From: Silene conica
Taxonomy: Eukaryota > Streptophyta > Magnoliopsida > Caryophyllales > Caryophyllaceae
Reading direction: 5' to 3'
NCBI GenBank assembly: GCA_029255685.2
Contig: CM055316.2
Location: 82,954,861-83,018,860 of the forward strand
DNA length: 64,000 bases
A model generated the notes under the pieces. The model was not told the origin of the DNA, did not search any database, and saw only the letters and a program-made list of their open reading frames with translations. How positions within the stretch are numbered: the stretch's first letter is position 1; the number at the start of each line of letters is the position of its first letter. Below, piece after piece: positions 44,351-56,393 of the stretch. The translations under genes were made by a program, and so were the position numbers.

Positions 44351-46902
44351 AACCTGACAAGTATTGATGGAGACGTTGGAACGTTCGTGTTAAAGAATTT
44401 CTAGGTTGTTAAGAGTTTGGACGGAATTATTTAAATTTAATTTAGGTGGATAATGATGTGTTTGATTGAGTTGACAACAGATTGCGTGAAATTATTTTTT
44501 TTTGTTTTATTATTTTTTTATAAGAAAACAAAATTAGGATATTTTTTAAGAACAAATCAATTTATCTTATTCTTTCGGATGCTTAGCGTGTGAAAGTTAT
44601 AGGTTTTCAATCCACTTTCGTGAAAACAAGATAAGTATTCATATTCCCTGAAATTATTATATACGAAGTACGAAGTAGTATATTTAATTTTTACTTTTTT
44701 AAAGTTTGTGATAAAAGTTTTGAAAAATGGTGCAAATTTAAAAGTGGAAAAAATTGTATTCATTGGTAAAGGGTTATTTTAAATTTTTTTGCTGACCATC
44801 CATTTTGTTTGAATTCAAGTCGGGTATGAGTATATAACAATTAAGTTTTTCTGGTGAGTTTTAACATTGTTGTTTTTAACAAATCCCGTACATCGAGTTT
44901 TTAGATAAAGTTTGAACAATCTCTTACCAGTTGATCTAAGTGCTCATGGTAAAGGTTGTTTAACTTTAGAATGACAAAATATGTAATCAAATGATATATG
45001 GCAAATACAGGATAACAACTCACAAGTCACTTTTCGTACCGTTAAACACATTGATTAACCGTTAAAACTTAAAAAGTTGTTTAAACTTAATCAGAGGTTG
45101 TTTTTATTTTAGGATGACAAAATACGTGATTCAATGATATACGACAAAAATAAGATAACAACTCACAAGTGACTTTTCGAACCGATATGCACATTGTTCA
45201 ACCGGTAAGACTTAATCGGTTGTTTTAACTTTTAACTTAATCAAAATTCTTGAATTTAAATCTCGGAAAATATAGCTGTATTAAAACGTACGAGAGAAAT
45301 ATTGTCCTCCTAATAATCCTTCCTACTCAACTACAACCTAAGCTAAACCGAATGATATACGTAAATGGTATCCGTCTTCTCCTTGTGACGGATAACCTCC
45401 GTCTACAATGAGAATTTGTGTATTTTTAAAGCACAAAATTTAATTGAAGGCGGGCATTATTCGTCACAAGTTGAAAACGGATAATGTCATTCTCACAAAA
45501 TGTAGGTGGGATGATCTATGAAATCCTCTATTTAGCCTCACTTGTTCTCCTTCTTACCTTGGTGCGAGAGAGATAATATCCGTTTTCAACTTGTGACATA
45601 TAATATCCGTCTCCAGCAAAACTTTTTATCTTTAAATTTAGATTGAAATTATCCAAACAAGGTAAGCATCGTGCCAACTTAAGGAATCAAAATATTCGAT
45701 TATTTGCATATGCGAATAATGGACCCAACATGTCAACTTGTTTGTTTAATAATGGGTCAACCATTAGAATTATATTTAAGATTACGGTGGCCCAATGGGC
45801 TTTTGTATTCCTTACCCAACATGGGCCCAAACTGGCTTGTTTGGGCTATAAACCTTCTCGATTTTACGAGAAATAGAAATATATATCGGATGTAGTATCT
45901 GTCACGCATTTTAATATTTTTTTTGTTAAAATTCAAATTCAACCGAGTTTATATATAATGTATTTGAGTTATATTATACTTCCTCCATTTTTATATAATG
46001 TACCCATTTTATTAAAATACTACACTCATATATTCAACAAATGGGAACATTATATAATGTATTTGAGCTTAATGTGTAGGTGAAAAAATTCAGATACTCT
46101 ACAATAAAAATTCTAAAACAAAACTCGAAAACTTTATTATAATGCTAAAACAAAACTCGAAACTTTATTATAATGCTCACAAATTACATCGAATGTATAT
46201 TCACTTATCGTCTTTTTTCTATAATAACATACCTTATTTTGGTGATGAGGTATTATTGAGTGTGATAGCCTGATAGGCATTGTATGACACGGTTTCGTAT
46301 TAAATGTTAAGATTATGATTAGAAGATTGGATAAGAGTGATTTTTTTAGAACTAATTATTTATACACAATTTGGAGTTACAATATTTTTAAAAAAATAGT
46401 CTTTTTTGTAATGATAAAAGCACGTAATAAGAGGATTATATTAAGACGCTACATCTAGGAATTTTATATGAATAAGACGGTAAGATTTATAATTATAAGC
46501 AGGATAAAAACAAATACTTTTCGTCATAAGTTCATATCGCAATTTTAGCGACCGTCCTACAACTGTTTAAATATTATGCCATTGGCTGAATAGTTATCTA
46601 TTTTCATTTTACAATATATGAAATACTTTGTACTCTGTATATAAGAAATTAGAACCTACGAAGTATGAAATTATGTGAGTAAAATTGCGATCAATGTGAA
46701 AACAATCAAAATTAAAAACATCGATAAATAGTCAAAAATATTATTAATATATAATTATATACTCCGTATAATGTTCCTAGTGAAAATATTTAATTTAGCT
46801 GTTCTAGAGTATTCAATTAAGGTAGAGAGTTCAAACAAAATTATGCGTTCCAAAATTCAGAACATGTGTTGACTATGTTGTTTCCAAAGAACGGACATCA
46901 AA
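44351..46902. other. Intergenic region with MITE remnants
   Basis: 44,870-45,240 contains two diverged copies of a segment with ATATACGACAAA and AACAACTCACAAGT. 45,360-45,620 is a decayed TGTGACGG-family MITE. 45,978-46,059 is a partial Stowaway-like copy related to 63,208-63,303. 46,110-46,165 has two AAAACTCGAAA-TTTATTATAATG repeats. No gene before the tRNA. Confidence 0.45.
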
Positions 46903-46984
46903 GTGGACGTGCCGGAGTGGTTATCGGGCATGACTAGAAATCATGTGGGCTTTGCCCGCGCAGGTTCGAATCCTGCCGTCCACG
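46903..46984 (+). tRNA. trnS(AGA): tRNA-Ser (anticodon AGA)
   Basis: 82 nt without intron. The acceptor stem GTGGACG (46,903-46,909) pairs perfectly with CGTCCAC (46,977-46,983), with discriminator G at 46,984. The anticodon stem CATGA/TCATG encloses the loop CTAGAAA with anticodon AGA at 46,936-46,938. It has the long variable arm expected of a serine tRNA (TGGGCTTTGCCC). Box B is GGTTCGAATCC (46,963-46,973). A TTTTT terminator follows at 46,985-46,989. A CAA-type start region (CATCAAAG) lies just upstream. It decodes UCU (and UCC/UCA after A34-to-I editing). Confidence 0.96.
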
Positions 46985-46989
46985 TTTTT

Positions 46990-48395
46990 CTATTTTTTTT
47001 TTAACAGTGGGATGCCAAAGTTACTTTTACGTAAATTCAAATTTTAATAACCTTTTTTCATTTTTATGCTAAAATGATTTCGAAGAGACTTATTTATCAA
47101 ATTATTTGAGAAAATTTATGCATGTAAGTTTTGAATATCTTGAAATTAATTAGTAAACATCAATAAACAATGAAAATCCGGCCTTAATTTATTGAAATTT
47201 ATTTTAATTAGTTTCTTTCAGTTTCATTGTAGTTTATTTCCATTCACCTCATTTCATCCGCTTAATATAACTCCAAACGTACATGGTCAAAGTACTAATA
47301 ATTCTCGTTTTGTAAATATATTTTTTCAGTGTTCTCTTTTATATTTACGTAATACTTAAACTTAGGGTCATGCTTTTTTGGAGCTAAAGTCACTTACTTT
47401 AAGTTAATCTCTTATGTCTTCAGTTCAGAAAAGTTAAAGTCATCGATACCCAATTTCCTAGAAATTTAGTTTATATAAATTCAATTTAAACCCTGTAAAT
47501 TAAATTCACTTTAATTCAACTCAAGTTAAGTCCAAAACAAATTAAATTCACTTTATAAGGCTGTGTTATTTTGCATTGAAACTGTCTTAACTAAAATTAT
47601 TGTAACTTAATTGAACTGATCTACACCACAAATAGGACTATACACCCAGATGTATGTGAGCATCGTATATCTAATACAAATCTAATTGAGTTTTTTAACA
47701 ATTTTTTTGAGCTTTTAACAATTTTTTCTTGCACTATCATTTTTTAGTCTTCAATTTAAAATCTTTGGGTTTTATATGTATATAATGTATGTTTTGATTT
47801 ACAATTTTTTTAATATAAAAACTCTAAGATTTTTTTCAATAAAGCTCGTAAATAAAATATATGTATAAGCTCAAATTCTTTGTTATAAAACTCGAAATCT
47901 ACCAGATGTATACATCTGGTTGTATAATTCTATAATTGGATCTAAACTGAACTAAACCGAAGTATGAGTTAATTTGTGAAGAATATGGCTGAACTGACCC
48001 AAATGAAACTGCATTGAAGATAGCCGAACTGAACTAAAATGAACCGAAATTAAATTTAAAAACGGGGCCGGCCTAGGTTCTACTAAGTTGAGTAGTAATG
48101 AAGGGGTTAATTATTATAAAATCTGAGTTGATAGATTTTGGTAAGTAGATTAAAAAAAATTAGACAAAAAATTGAATGGTGTCACACAAAATTGAAAACC
48201 TAAATGGACAAGAAATAAATGAAGATACAAAAATAGAAGTGCAGGATTTGGTGGTATTGTAAACAAACTGTCATCGCCGGTTTTAGTCAGGCAAACTTAC
48301 CAAGGACATCAAATTGTCTGCTCTTCCACTATCCATAACTTCAAACAATAATGCTCAGTAAAAAAAATCAAAAAAAAAATGAACGTACTGTACAA
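46990..48395. other. Gene-free intergenic region with dispersed repeats
   Basis: 47,367-47,590 is a CAGTTCA/TTCAATT-type dispersed repeat. 47,638-47,930 is an inverted-repeat segment beginning ACACCCAGATGTATG and ending ACATCTGGTTGTATAATTC, related to 59,740-60,050. No gene is seen. Confidence 0.4.
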
Positions 48396-49155
48396 CTAGG
48401 TAGCACGGACACTTCTCCTAATGAGCCGTATCGTGTCCGACACCGTGTCCGACACCGACACTCCACGAACACACGCCGAAACGTGTCCAACACCTAAACA
48501 GCCGTGTCCAACTTTCTACATTAATTTGGGCACGTGTCCGACGCGTGTCCATGGTATTTGAGCCGTGTCCGTCGCGTGTCCACGATATTTGGTTATCATT
48601 TGCGGTGAATGAAGTTCTTGAGATAAGAAATGCGTTATCGGAAGAGATCAATTAGAATATTGATTCGGATGAGGAATGAAAATAAATTTATTATCAAGTG
48701 CAAGTTTTACATTCACTTATTTAAAAATTAATATCAAATAGTTTTACAAAAATAAAATCAAAAATTTATAACTATAAAATGTACTCCCTCCTATTCCGAA
48801 TAACTGTCACATTTGCCGTTTTCGTCTAGTCACGTAAATGTCACATATTCCATTTTGGGACATTGTTTACACTTATTTTATTCACTTTAACCCACAACAA
48901 TACCCCACCTTACCCCACAATACTACTTATTTTAATCACATCTACTCACAATAATAATCAATAATACATTCCCTCTCTCCAATCTTTCCACCCCACACAT
49001 TACTTTACATTAAACAAATGAATTCCTTAATTCACGTGCCCACACATTACTTTACATTAAATTTAAATGCCGTGTCCCGTGTCCTAAATTTCATGGCATG
49101 CCGTGTCCCGTGTCCGTGTCGTGTCCGTGTCCGTGTCCGTTTTGGTGCTGCCTAG
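48396..49155. mobile_element. Non-autonomous hAT element rich in GTGTCC repeats, 760 bp
   Basis: TIRs CTAGGTAGCAC / GTGCTGCCTAG with a perfect 8-bp duplication CTGTACAA (48,388-48,395 and 49,156-49,163). Both subterminal regions are stacks of (C)GTGTCC in opposite orientations, a pattern of dense subterminal transposase-binding motifs. A Stowaway-like left end, TACTCCCTCCTATTCCG, lies at 48,783 inside it. No transposase frame. Confidence 0.85.
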
Positions 49156-49344
49156 CTGTACAATATAGAGTCAAAAAATATTTACAGTCTTTTTACCGTG
49201 AAAAATAATAACACGGGCAGTTAAACAACAAGTTCTGCTGGTGATGGTCAGGACTCAGAAGCTTATAACGTCTCAGACCCCTTAATTCATGTTTAACATT
49301 GTTTGAATCGGGTGTAAGTCGTCACAAACTCAGCAAGTGGATGG

Positions 49345-49682
49345 TACATCCGATGTATTACCTTCAATTCTATAGTTTTTGAGTATTCTACTAAAGTTTT
49401 TGAGTTTTGTTTTAGAAATTATGAGTTTTTCTATAAAGTTTTTGAGTTTATTTATTTAAACATTAAACTCTAAAAGATCACAATAAAACTCAAAACTATT
49501 ACATATAAGTTTAGTTGAATTTGAGTTATAGCGGGGAAAAACTATAATCTAACTTATAAACTTTAATATGCTCAAAAAAATACACATTTGTTCAAAAACA
49601 AATAAAGTTTGAGATAATAAGCTCAAAAGAATACATATATGCTCAAAAACTAAAAAATTAGAGGTAATACATCCGATGTATG
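49345..49682. mobile_element. TIR element with TACATCCGATGTATTACCT ends
   Basis: Left TACATCCGATGTATTACCTT; the right end is the inverse complement GAGGTAATACATCCGATGTA. The interior alternates TTTTTGAGTTT and AAACTCAAAA words. Similar interiors occur at 47,640-47,930, 59,740-60,050 and 61,690-62,040. Confidence 0.65.
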
Positions 49683-49942
49683 TTTTTTTTTGTTTTCTCA
49701 TGTATGTTATTGCTTGTACATAAATATAAAATTTTAACGGTTTATTTTGAGTAAAAATACATTAGGGTTTTTGATAGAAAAAACGTTGGCAATAAGAATA
49801 CGTATATTTATGTGTAGGTTTATTCACTTTTTAATTAGTCGAGGTATTATAGGTATCGCGTTATTTTTATGTGAGGTAAAGCCTGTGTGAATGAGATATG
49901 AAAATTGCAAATATAACAATTATATTGGTCGATGATATATTT

Positions 49943-50226
49943 TACTTCCTCCGTTCGAATCCAAAGCGCACATATGTTTTTTGCACAAATATTAAGAAAG
50001 ATATTAAAAAACTATTAAAAGTACATTTGAAAGTGTGTAAGATGTTTTTTTATTGATTTAAATGTGTGATGGTGGATTATAGGTGGGCCATGTAGTGGCA
50101 TTTTATGTAGATAAATGGTTTTCATAAGGGTAATTTAGTCATTTTGTTTTCTTTTTTAGGAAAGTGGTAGAGTGGATATGAATGGATAAAGGAATATATG
50201 TAGGTTGGATATGAATGGAGGAAGTA
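49943..50226. mobile_element. Stowaway-like MITE, about 284 bp
   Basis: TACTTCCTCCGTTCGAATCC left and GGTTGGATATGAATGGAGGA right (ending AGTA). TA flanks. No coding capacity. Confidence 0.7.
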
Positions 50227-51246
50227 TGTAATAAATAAAAACCTAATGATGCATTTTAATAAATGATAACATAAGGAATTGGAAATGATTGGAAAGACGG
50301 CCGATTATGATTTTAGACCAGAACGTAAAAGTATAAACCCGAGATATAGGTCAAAGCGATGTCATTCTATAAAATAGACATATCCATGTTATACAATTGT
50401 AAACACGTCTATCTCAAATATTCTAAATTGGTGTAAATAATTAGAGCACCATCAATTATCGAGTTAATTTCAGGCCGAGAAACGTGAATTTAAATTTTAA
50501 AGACATATAATACCCAAATATTATGGATGTCTGGCACAGTAAAATAAGAAAAGAAAAGGCTGGAAAATTAGCTAAAAAAATTAGACATACATACAGTCTG
50601 TTTTTACTGCACTTCTTACATATACTCTACTTTTACAGTTTTACTATCTGCTTCATTTCTGCAGTTTTACAGCCACTCTTATACTATATTTACTTTATTT
50701 ATATTGACTTTATTACTGAAATAAAATTACTGAAATAAAAAAAATATGGTCACGGTTTTTTATGGATTACCATAATAAGTAAGTAAGTATACTGATATAA
50801 GCAGAAATGTGGACTGACAAGTTACTCTATATTTCAGCAAATATACATACCTATAAAACCGTTCTATGGTACGCTGCGCCCACTTAAAAAGTGATTATTT
50901 TTCATTAAAATAGCGAACATTTTTAAGTGGTCGGTTTTTAACATAAAATCGTCTTGTTAATTATAAAGTTTGTCACTTTTAGCTGTCGTAATATACCAGG
51001 TAACAACGGTTGGACGTATGTATGTAGGCCTTGTAACAAGAACGGACTCTTTCTTACTTTATCACGGGATAGTTTATCTGTTCGTTTCATTTTCATATGT
51101 TTGTTCAGGATCTGTGATCGGGATTTAAATCAAGGGAGTCTAAAACGTAGTACTCGAGTAAAAAACGTTTACCTTGTATCAGTTGTGGTTGACAGGCCGC
51201 TATGTGAGACATTTGCCTAATTGCTCGGTAAAACATTATTATGTCA
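50227..51246. other. Gene-free intergenic region
   Basis: AT-rich. Nothing recognisable beyond short repeats (a TTTTACTG/CTGCAGTTTTACAG cluster at 50,600-50,720). Confidence 0.4.
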
Positions 51247-51747
51247 AAATGATTTAGAGTATGTTTGACCTAAATTGCTAAAATTGAATGTTTGTTTTTA
51301 CAACTTAATTTTTTAAGTGCGTGTTTGGCCTAGCTTTTTGAAGTGTTTTTGGATTCAAAAATACTTTTTGGCCAAACACATCATTTATTTAAAAGTTAAA
51401 AATAATTTCTCAAAAACTCAAATATCCTCTTTTTTCACATAAAAATAGAACCAACAATTTTGTGCTTCGGTTTCTTGAAAACTACTTTTAAAAAATTAAG
51501 CTGTAAAAACAAAAACTTATTTTTAGCAATTTAGGCCAAACATGCTCTAAAAGTAGTTTTTCGACCGAAATTGCCAAAATGCGGTTTTCAAGAATCAGAA
51601 CCACCACATTGTTACTTCTAGTTTTATGAGGAAAAATAGGATATTTCAGTTTTTAAGAAATTATTTTTAACTTTTAAATAAATGATGCGTTTGGCCAAAA
51701 AGTATTTTTGAGTCCGAAAAGACTTTGAAAAGTTAGCCAAACATATA
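51247..51747. mobile_element. Foldback element with two about 150-bp arms
   Basis: 51,343-51,490 and 51,548-51,700 are inverted copies (CTTTTTGGCCAAACACATCA versus TGATGCGTTTGGCCAAAAAG, and further in AAAACTACTTTT). Outer GTATGTTTGAC / CCAAACATATAC ends suggest a nested older pair. The transcript would fold into a long hairpin. Confidence 0.7.
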
Positions 51748-51837
51748 CTTAGATTCACCTGGGAATGGAAAAATCAACGAGTTCTAAACCAAAAAATCGA
51801 ATTTTTTTTATTTTTGTTTGATAATCTAAAAATTTAA

Positions 51838-52082
51838 TACTCCCTCTATTCATATCCACTTTGCACCTATTCCATTTCGGTCCATTCGAATCCACTTTGC
51901 ACCTTTTCTTATTTGGTTGTACTTTTAATACTATAATACTATAAAAACACTATTAAGGCCCACTTTTTCAACACAATACTAACACTTTACACCTATTTGT
52001 TGTACTTTTATTAATATTTTAACAATGCGTAAAAACCCGTGCATAAAGCAAATGTACCAAGTGGAAATGAATGGAGGGAGTA
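51838..52082. mobile_element. Stowaway-like MITE, about 245 bp
   Basis: TACTCCCTCTATTCATATCC left; right end GTGGAAATGAATGGAGGGAG followed by TA. A repeated CCACTTTGCACCT lies internally. Confidence 0.7.
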
Positions 52083-52370
52083 GTATGATTGATACGGGTC
52101 AAAATCGTTGATCCGGAATTAATTGTGACATAATCTATGAACATGATTTGAGTTCGATTCCTATCAATCAAATCCATTGATTGGAGTTTCCTACACTATT
52201 CCTTATTCATTCATTGGAGGTTTCGTGAGGATCTATTGATCCCATAATTAGTCACCCAATGAAGTTGAATTGTCCATCATTGTTATTTGTTATATTCTTG
52301 GTTGTATACTTGTATCCCAATATTGCAAGTACAACAAGGACAGCAATTTAATACTCCGTAGCATATAATT

Positions 52371-52727
52371 AGTAACCCTAATCGGTTTCAGACTTATATA
52401 TTAACACGTCTTCTCTGTATAAATGAAATAATTTACAATTTTGATTTTTGTAGTAATATAATTTTAAATTCATGCAATTTGCATCGGGATTTTCTCAGGG
52501 TGAGCTAAATTCTGGCTCAGGATGAACGCTGGCAACATGGTAATTAGTAACCCTAATTGGTTTCAGATGTACTTTTACATTTTAATATATATACGTGTCC
52601 TCTACATAAATGAAATAATTTATAATCTCGATTTTTGTAGTAACATTATTTCGGATCCATGCAATTTGCATTGGGATTTTTTCAGGGTGAATTCGATTCT
52701 GGCTCAGGATGAACGCTAGTGACATAA
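52371..52727. repeat. Direct duplication carrying a plastid 16S rRNA fragment
   Basis: Two copies of a 170-186 bp unit (52,371-52,540 and 52,541-52,727), both starting TAGTAACCCTAAT and sharing TGAAATAATTTA, CATGCAATTTGCAT and CTGGCTCAGGATGAACGCT. The last word belongs to the universal 5' end of 16S rRNA in its plastid form. About 30-40 bp match in each copy (52,506-52,538; 52,686-52,725), so this is not an rRNA gene. Confidence 0.75.
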
Positions 52728-53034
52728 CATGAGTGAAATTTTTGTGTATAATCCCTTTTCATAAGTAATAATGCAACAAATAAGGTGTGAAACTTTGGAG
52801 TAGTGGATAAACTTTGATTGAAGTACAATCAATCACACATACTACGTTGGCTATCTAAATGTTCAATCATAGATCCTAACCAGTTTAATGTTGTAGCTAA
52901 TTGATGAACACATTTTATCACCCTAGTACCTATAAAGAGAATCCCCGTTAACCGTGAGTCGTGACAAAGCGACAAATTTAAGGAGTATATATATACTATC
53001 GGTCCAAAACATTTAACTATTAGAATTTAGACGT

Positions 53035-53965
53035 TTTTACATATGAAATTGTTTTTTAGAAGACTCGTCGATCAACTTATGTTTATTATGATTTGATCAG
53101 TATCTAAAAAAACATTTATCTAATTAGATCGATGATAAATAAATAAGGATTTGACTCGTTTTCCTTATTGGTGACTATTTCATACAAAACATTTTGCTAA
53201 TCTGACGTATTATGATGAATATATACGAGACTATTTCTTAGAAGACTCATCGACCAACTTATGTTTATATTACGACATGGATCGATATATAACTAAGAAA
53301 ACAACACATACATACATTAAATTAAACTAATAAATAAGAATATGAGTGTTTTAACACATGAAACCGTTTCTTAAAATACTCTTCGACCAACTCAAGTCTA
53401 TTATGACATAGATCGCTATCTAAGAAAACAATACATACATTAAATCAAACTAATAAATAAGAATCTGAGTGTTTTCACAAATAACACAGTTTCTTAAAAT
53501 ACTACGTTTATTACGACACAGATCGATATCTAAGAAAACAACACATCATACATGCATTAAATCAAACTAATAAATAAGAATCTGAGTGTTTTCACAAATA
53601 AAACCGTTTCTCAAAATACTACGTTTATTACGACACAAATCGATATCTAAGAAAACAACACATCATACATGCATTAAATCAAACTAATAAATAAGCAGTG
53701 GGTCTTGCTTCAGACCACCATTTTGGTCTGAAACAAGAATTTCTGATAAACAAAAACCCAAATATTTTCACAAATAAAACCGTTTCTTAAAATACTACGC
53801 TTACTACGACACAGATCGATATCCAAGAAAACAACACATATGTTATTAAATCAAACTAATAAATAACAATCGGAGTGTTTTCACAAATAAAACCGTTTCT
53901 CAGAATACTACGTTTACTACGACACAGATCGATATCTAAAAAACAACACATACATTAAATCAAAC
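53035..53965. repeat. Tandem array of about 120-bp units 3' of the SPL/NZZ gene
   Basis: Six to eight copies with ACCGTTTCT(T/C)AAAATACT, CGACACAGATCGATATCTAA, ATTAAATCAAACTAATAAAT and GAGTGTTTTCACAAATAA. Inner units are about 121 bp and near-identical, outer units diverged. One copy carries an inserted short foldback at 53,697-53,755 (CTTCAGACCACCATTTTGGT followed by CTGAA). Confidence 0.85.
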
Positions 53966-54250
53966 AAATGAATGCACACCAAGAGAAGATCTTGAAAACC
54001 CATGTAAATAAACATTATAGATAAAATTTAATGAGATACACAACTTTTGGCAGCAGAAAATTTCCTAAAAACAATAAAAATTAAAAATTATAAAAAACCA
54101 AAAGGGTAAAAAAAAGCACTACTTTTCTGGTTGAGATCCCATAGCATTACACTAAAGTATGCAAAAATAACAGAAAGTTAATTACAACTGCAAAATCTTA
54201 ATAGATTTTTTTTTTTGTTTTTTTTTTTGGGTTTTTATTTTCTAAATTAA

Positions 54251-56352
54251 TTAATAATTAGAAAGTTTTAAGGACAAGTCAAGAAATGTATCAGAAACAA
54301 CAACATTTGATGCATTTGTTGCTGTTGTAAGTGAAGAACAAGGTGATGAAGTTGTGTAGGAAGAATCTGAACGCCCTAATTTTAAGTCCAAATAGTCGGT
54401 CGACGACCGGTAATAGTAGTTGTTCATCATCGTATTATTGTTATTGTTATTGTTATTGTTATCGTTAAAGTCGTAATCTTTGAAGGGTTGCGGTTCTTCA
54501 TTCACGGTGTCGGGTTTTCCAGGGAAGAATCCATATTCCATCACCTTTGATCTAGCCAATTTTCTTTGAAATGCCATCACCTGATTTTTGCAAAAAAAAA
54601 AAAAAAATATTATTTTTTCGATTTTATTTTAGGTCGTTGTAAATTAAGACGACACTCACATAATCAATTTATAAAATGTCAAAATGAAAATTGTCCACGA
54701 TCGTTTTAAACAAGACTGACTGTATGATCAATTGACGAAAACATAAAACAAATGAACTAATTATAAGTTAAAAACACATAGTTTTATATAAATTGCATAA
54801 ACATATAAATTAAAGATTTGATCTTTAATAAGTTAGGAAATTCTTTTTGATGTTTTTTTTTTGTAAATTCATTTAAAAAATGAAATTGAACAGACAATTT
54901 AACAAAATAAGTCAATTAAATCAATGAATTCTTTACATTTTAATAATCAAAATTCGAACTTGGGGGACGAAATTCGTAAAATCAATAGGTCAGAAATAAA
55001 ATCATCATAGTATACAAAAATACTCATTAAATTCAATCTTTAGCTAATAATTACTACTTTTTCTGTCTCAATTATTTATTTAATTTTGATTAAAAATACC
55101 CTTATATTAAAAATATAAAATGTAAATAAATAAGTGAGATGGAATTGCAAAGTTACAAGAATTTTGAAGAATGTAAGAATATTTACTTCTCCGTTTCAAT
55201 TATTTGTTTAACTTTGATCAAAATACCTTACATTAAAATAATAAAATGTAAATAAATGAGTGAGAGGGAATTGCAAATTTACAACAAATTTGAAGAATGT
55301 AAGAATATTTACTTCTCCGTCTCAGTTATTTGTTTAACTTTGATTAAAATACCCTTATATTAAAAATATAAAATGTAAACAAATGAGTGAGACGGAATTG
55401 CAAATTTACAACAATTTTGAAGAATGTAAGAATATTTACTTCTCGGTCTCAATTACTGTATTTGTTTAACTTTGACTAAAATACCCGTATATTAAAAATA
55501 TAAAATGTAAATAAATGAGTGAGACGGGAATTGCAAATTTACAACAAGTTTGAAGAATGTAAGAATATTTACTTCTCGTCTCAATTATTTGTTTAACTTT
55601 GATTAAAATACCGTGTATTGCAAATTTAGAAGAATTTTGGAGAATGTAAGAATATTTACCTCACTACCAGTCATTGCAGTAAAATCATTATACCCAGAAA
55701 AAGCTCCATGATGATTAACAGCAAGATGATGATGATGATAATTATCTCCATAATTATGGTTGTAATTAACATCAAACCCTCCATAATTAACACCATGATT
55801 ATTAAAATCCTTAGACATTTGAAATAAACTTTGATCATAATAATCACCAAAATTTTGCTTTTCTTTTCCTTTATTACCAAACCCTACTAATATTCCTTCT
55901 TGATTTTGTTCTTCACCATTTACCCTTTTTTTCTACAAAAAAAAAACAATCAATTATATAAAAAAACAATTATATGATAGAGGACGTGTTTTGAAACAAT
56001 TCAAGTTTACCGATCTTTCTTTGAAAGAAATTTTATTTTATTTAATTCTAGTCGAGTTGTATTGTCAAAATACATATATATTGTAGATGTTGTATAACTA
56101 TTTATTAATGGATTGATTTTTTTTTCAAAAGAAAAATTATATAAAAAAACAAAATTTCATAAAGTAAAAAAAAAACAGTAAAAAAAAAAAAAATTAACCT
56201 TGTAAGAGAGAGTGTTGTGGTTTGGCATTGAAGGAAGCTCCATTGCCGGTAAAGGAGACGGACCGGGTTGTCCCGGGAAATAGTAATGAGATAGGGTTAT
56301 GGGGTAAGGATGAACCGGGACACCCGGAAGAGGGTTCACGTTAGAAAACCCG

Positions 56353-56393
<41 letters not shown>

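Noticed and set aside
48418..48651. 77-codon minus-strand open frame
   Set aside because: It is a reading of the GTGTCC subterminal repeats of the hAT element.
52494..52727. 16S rRNA gene
   Set aside because: Only about 30-40 bp of the conserved 5' end is present, twice. Nothing downstream matches rRNA, so it is a fragment.
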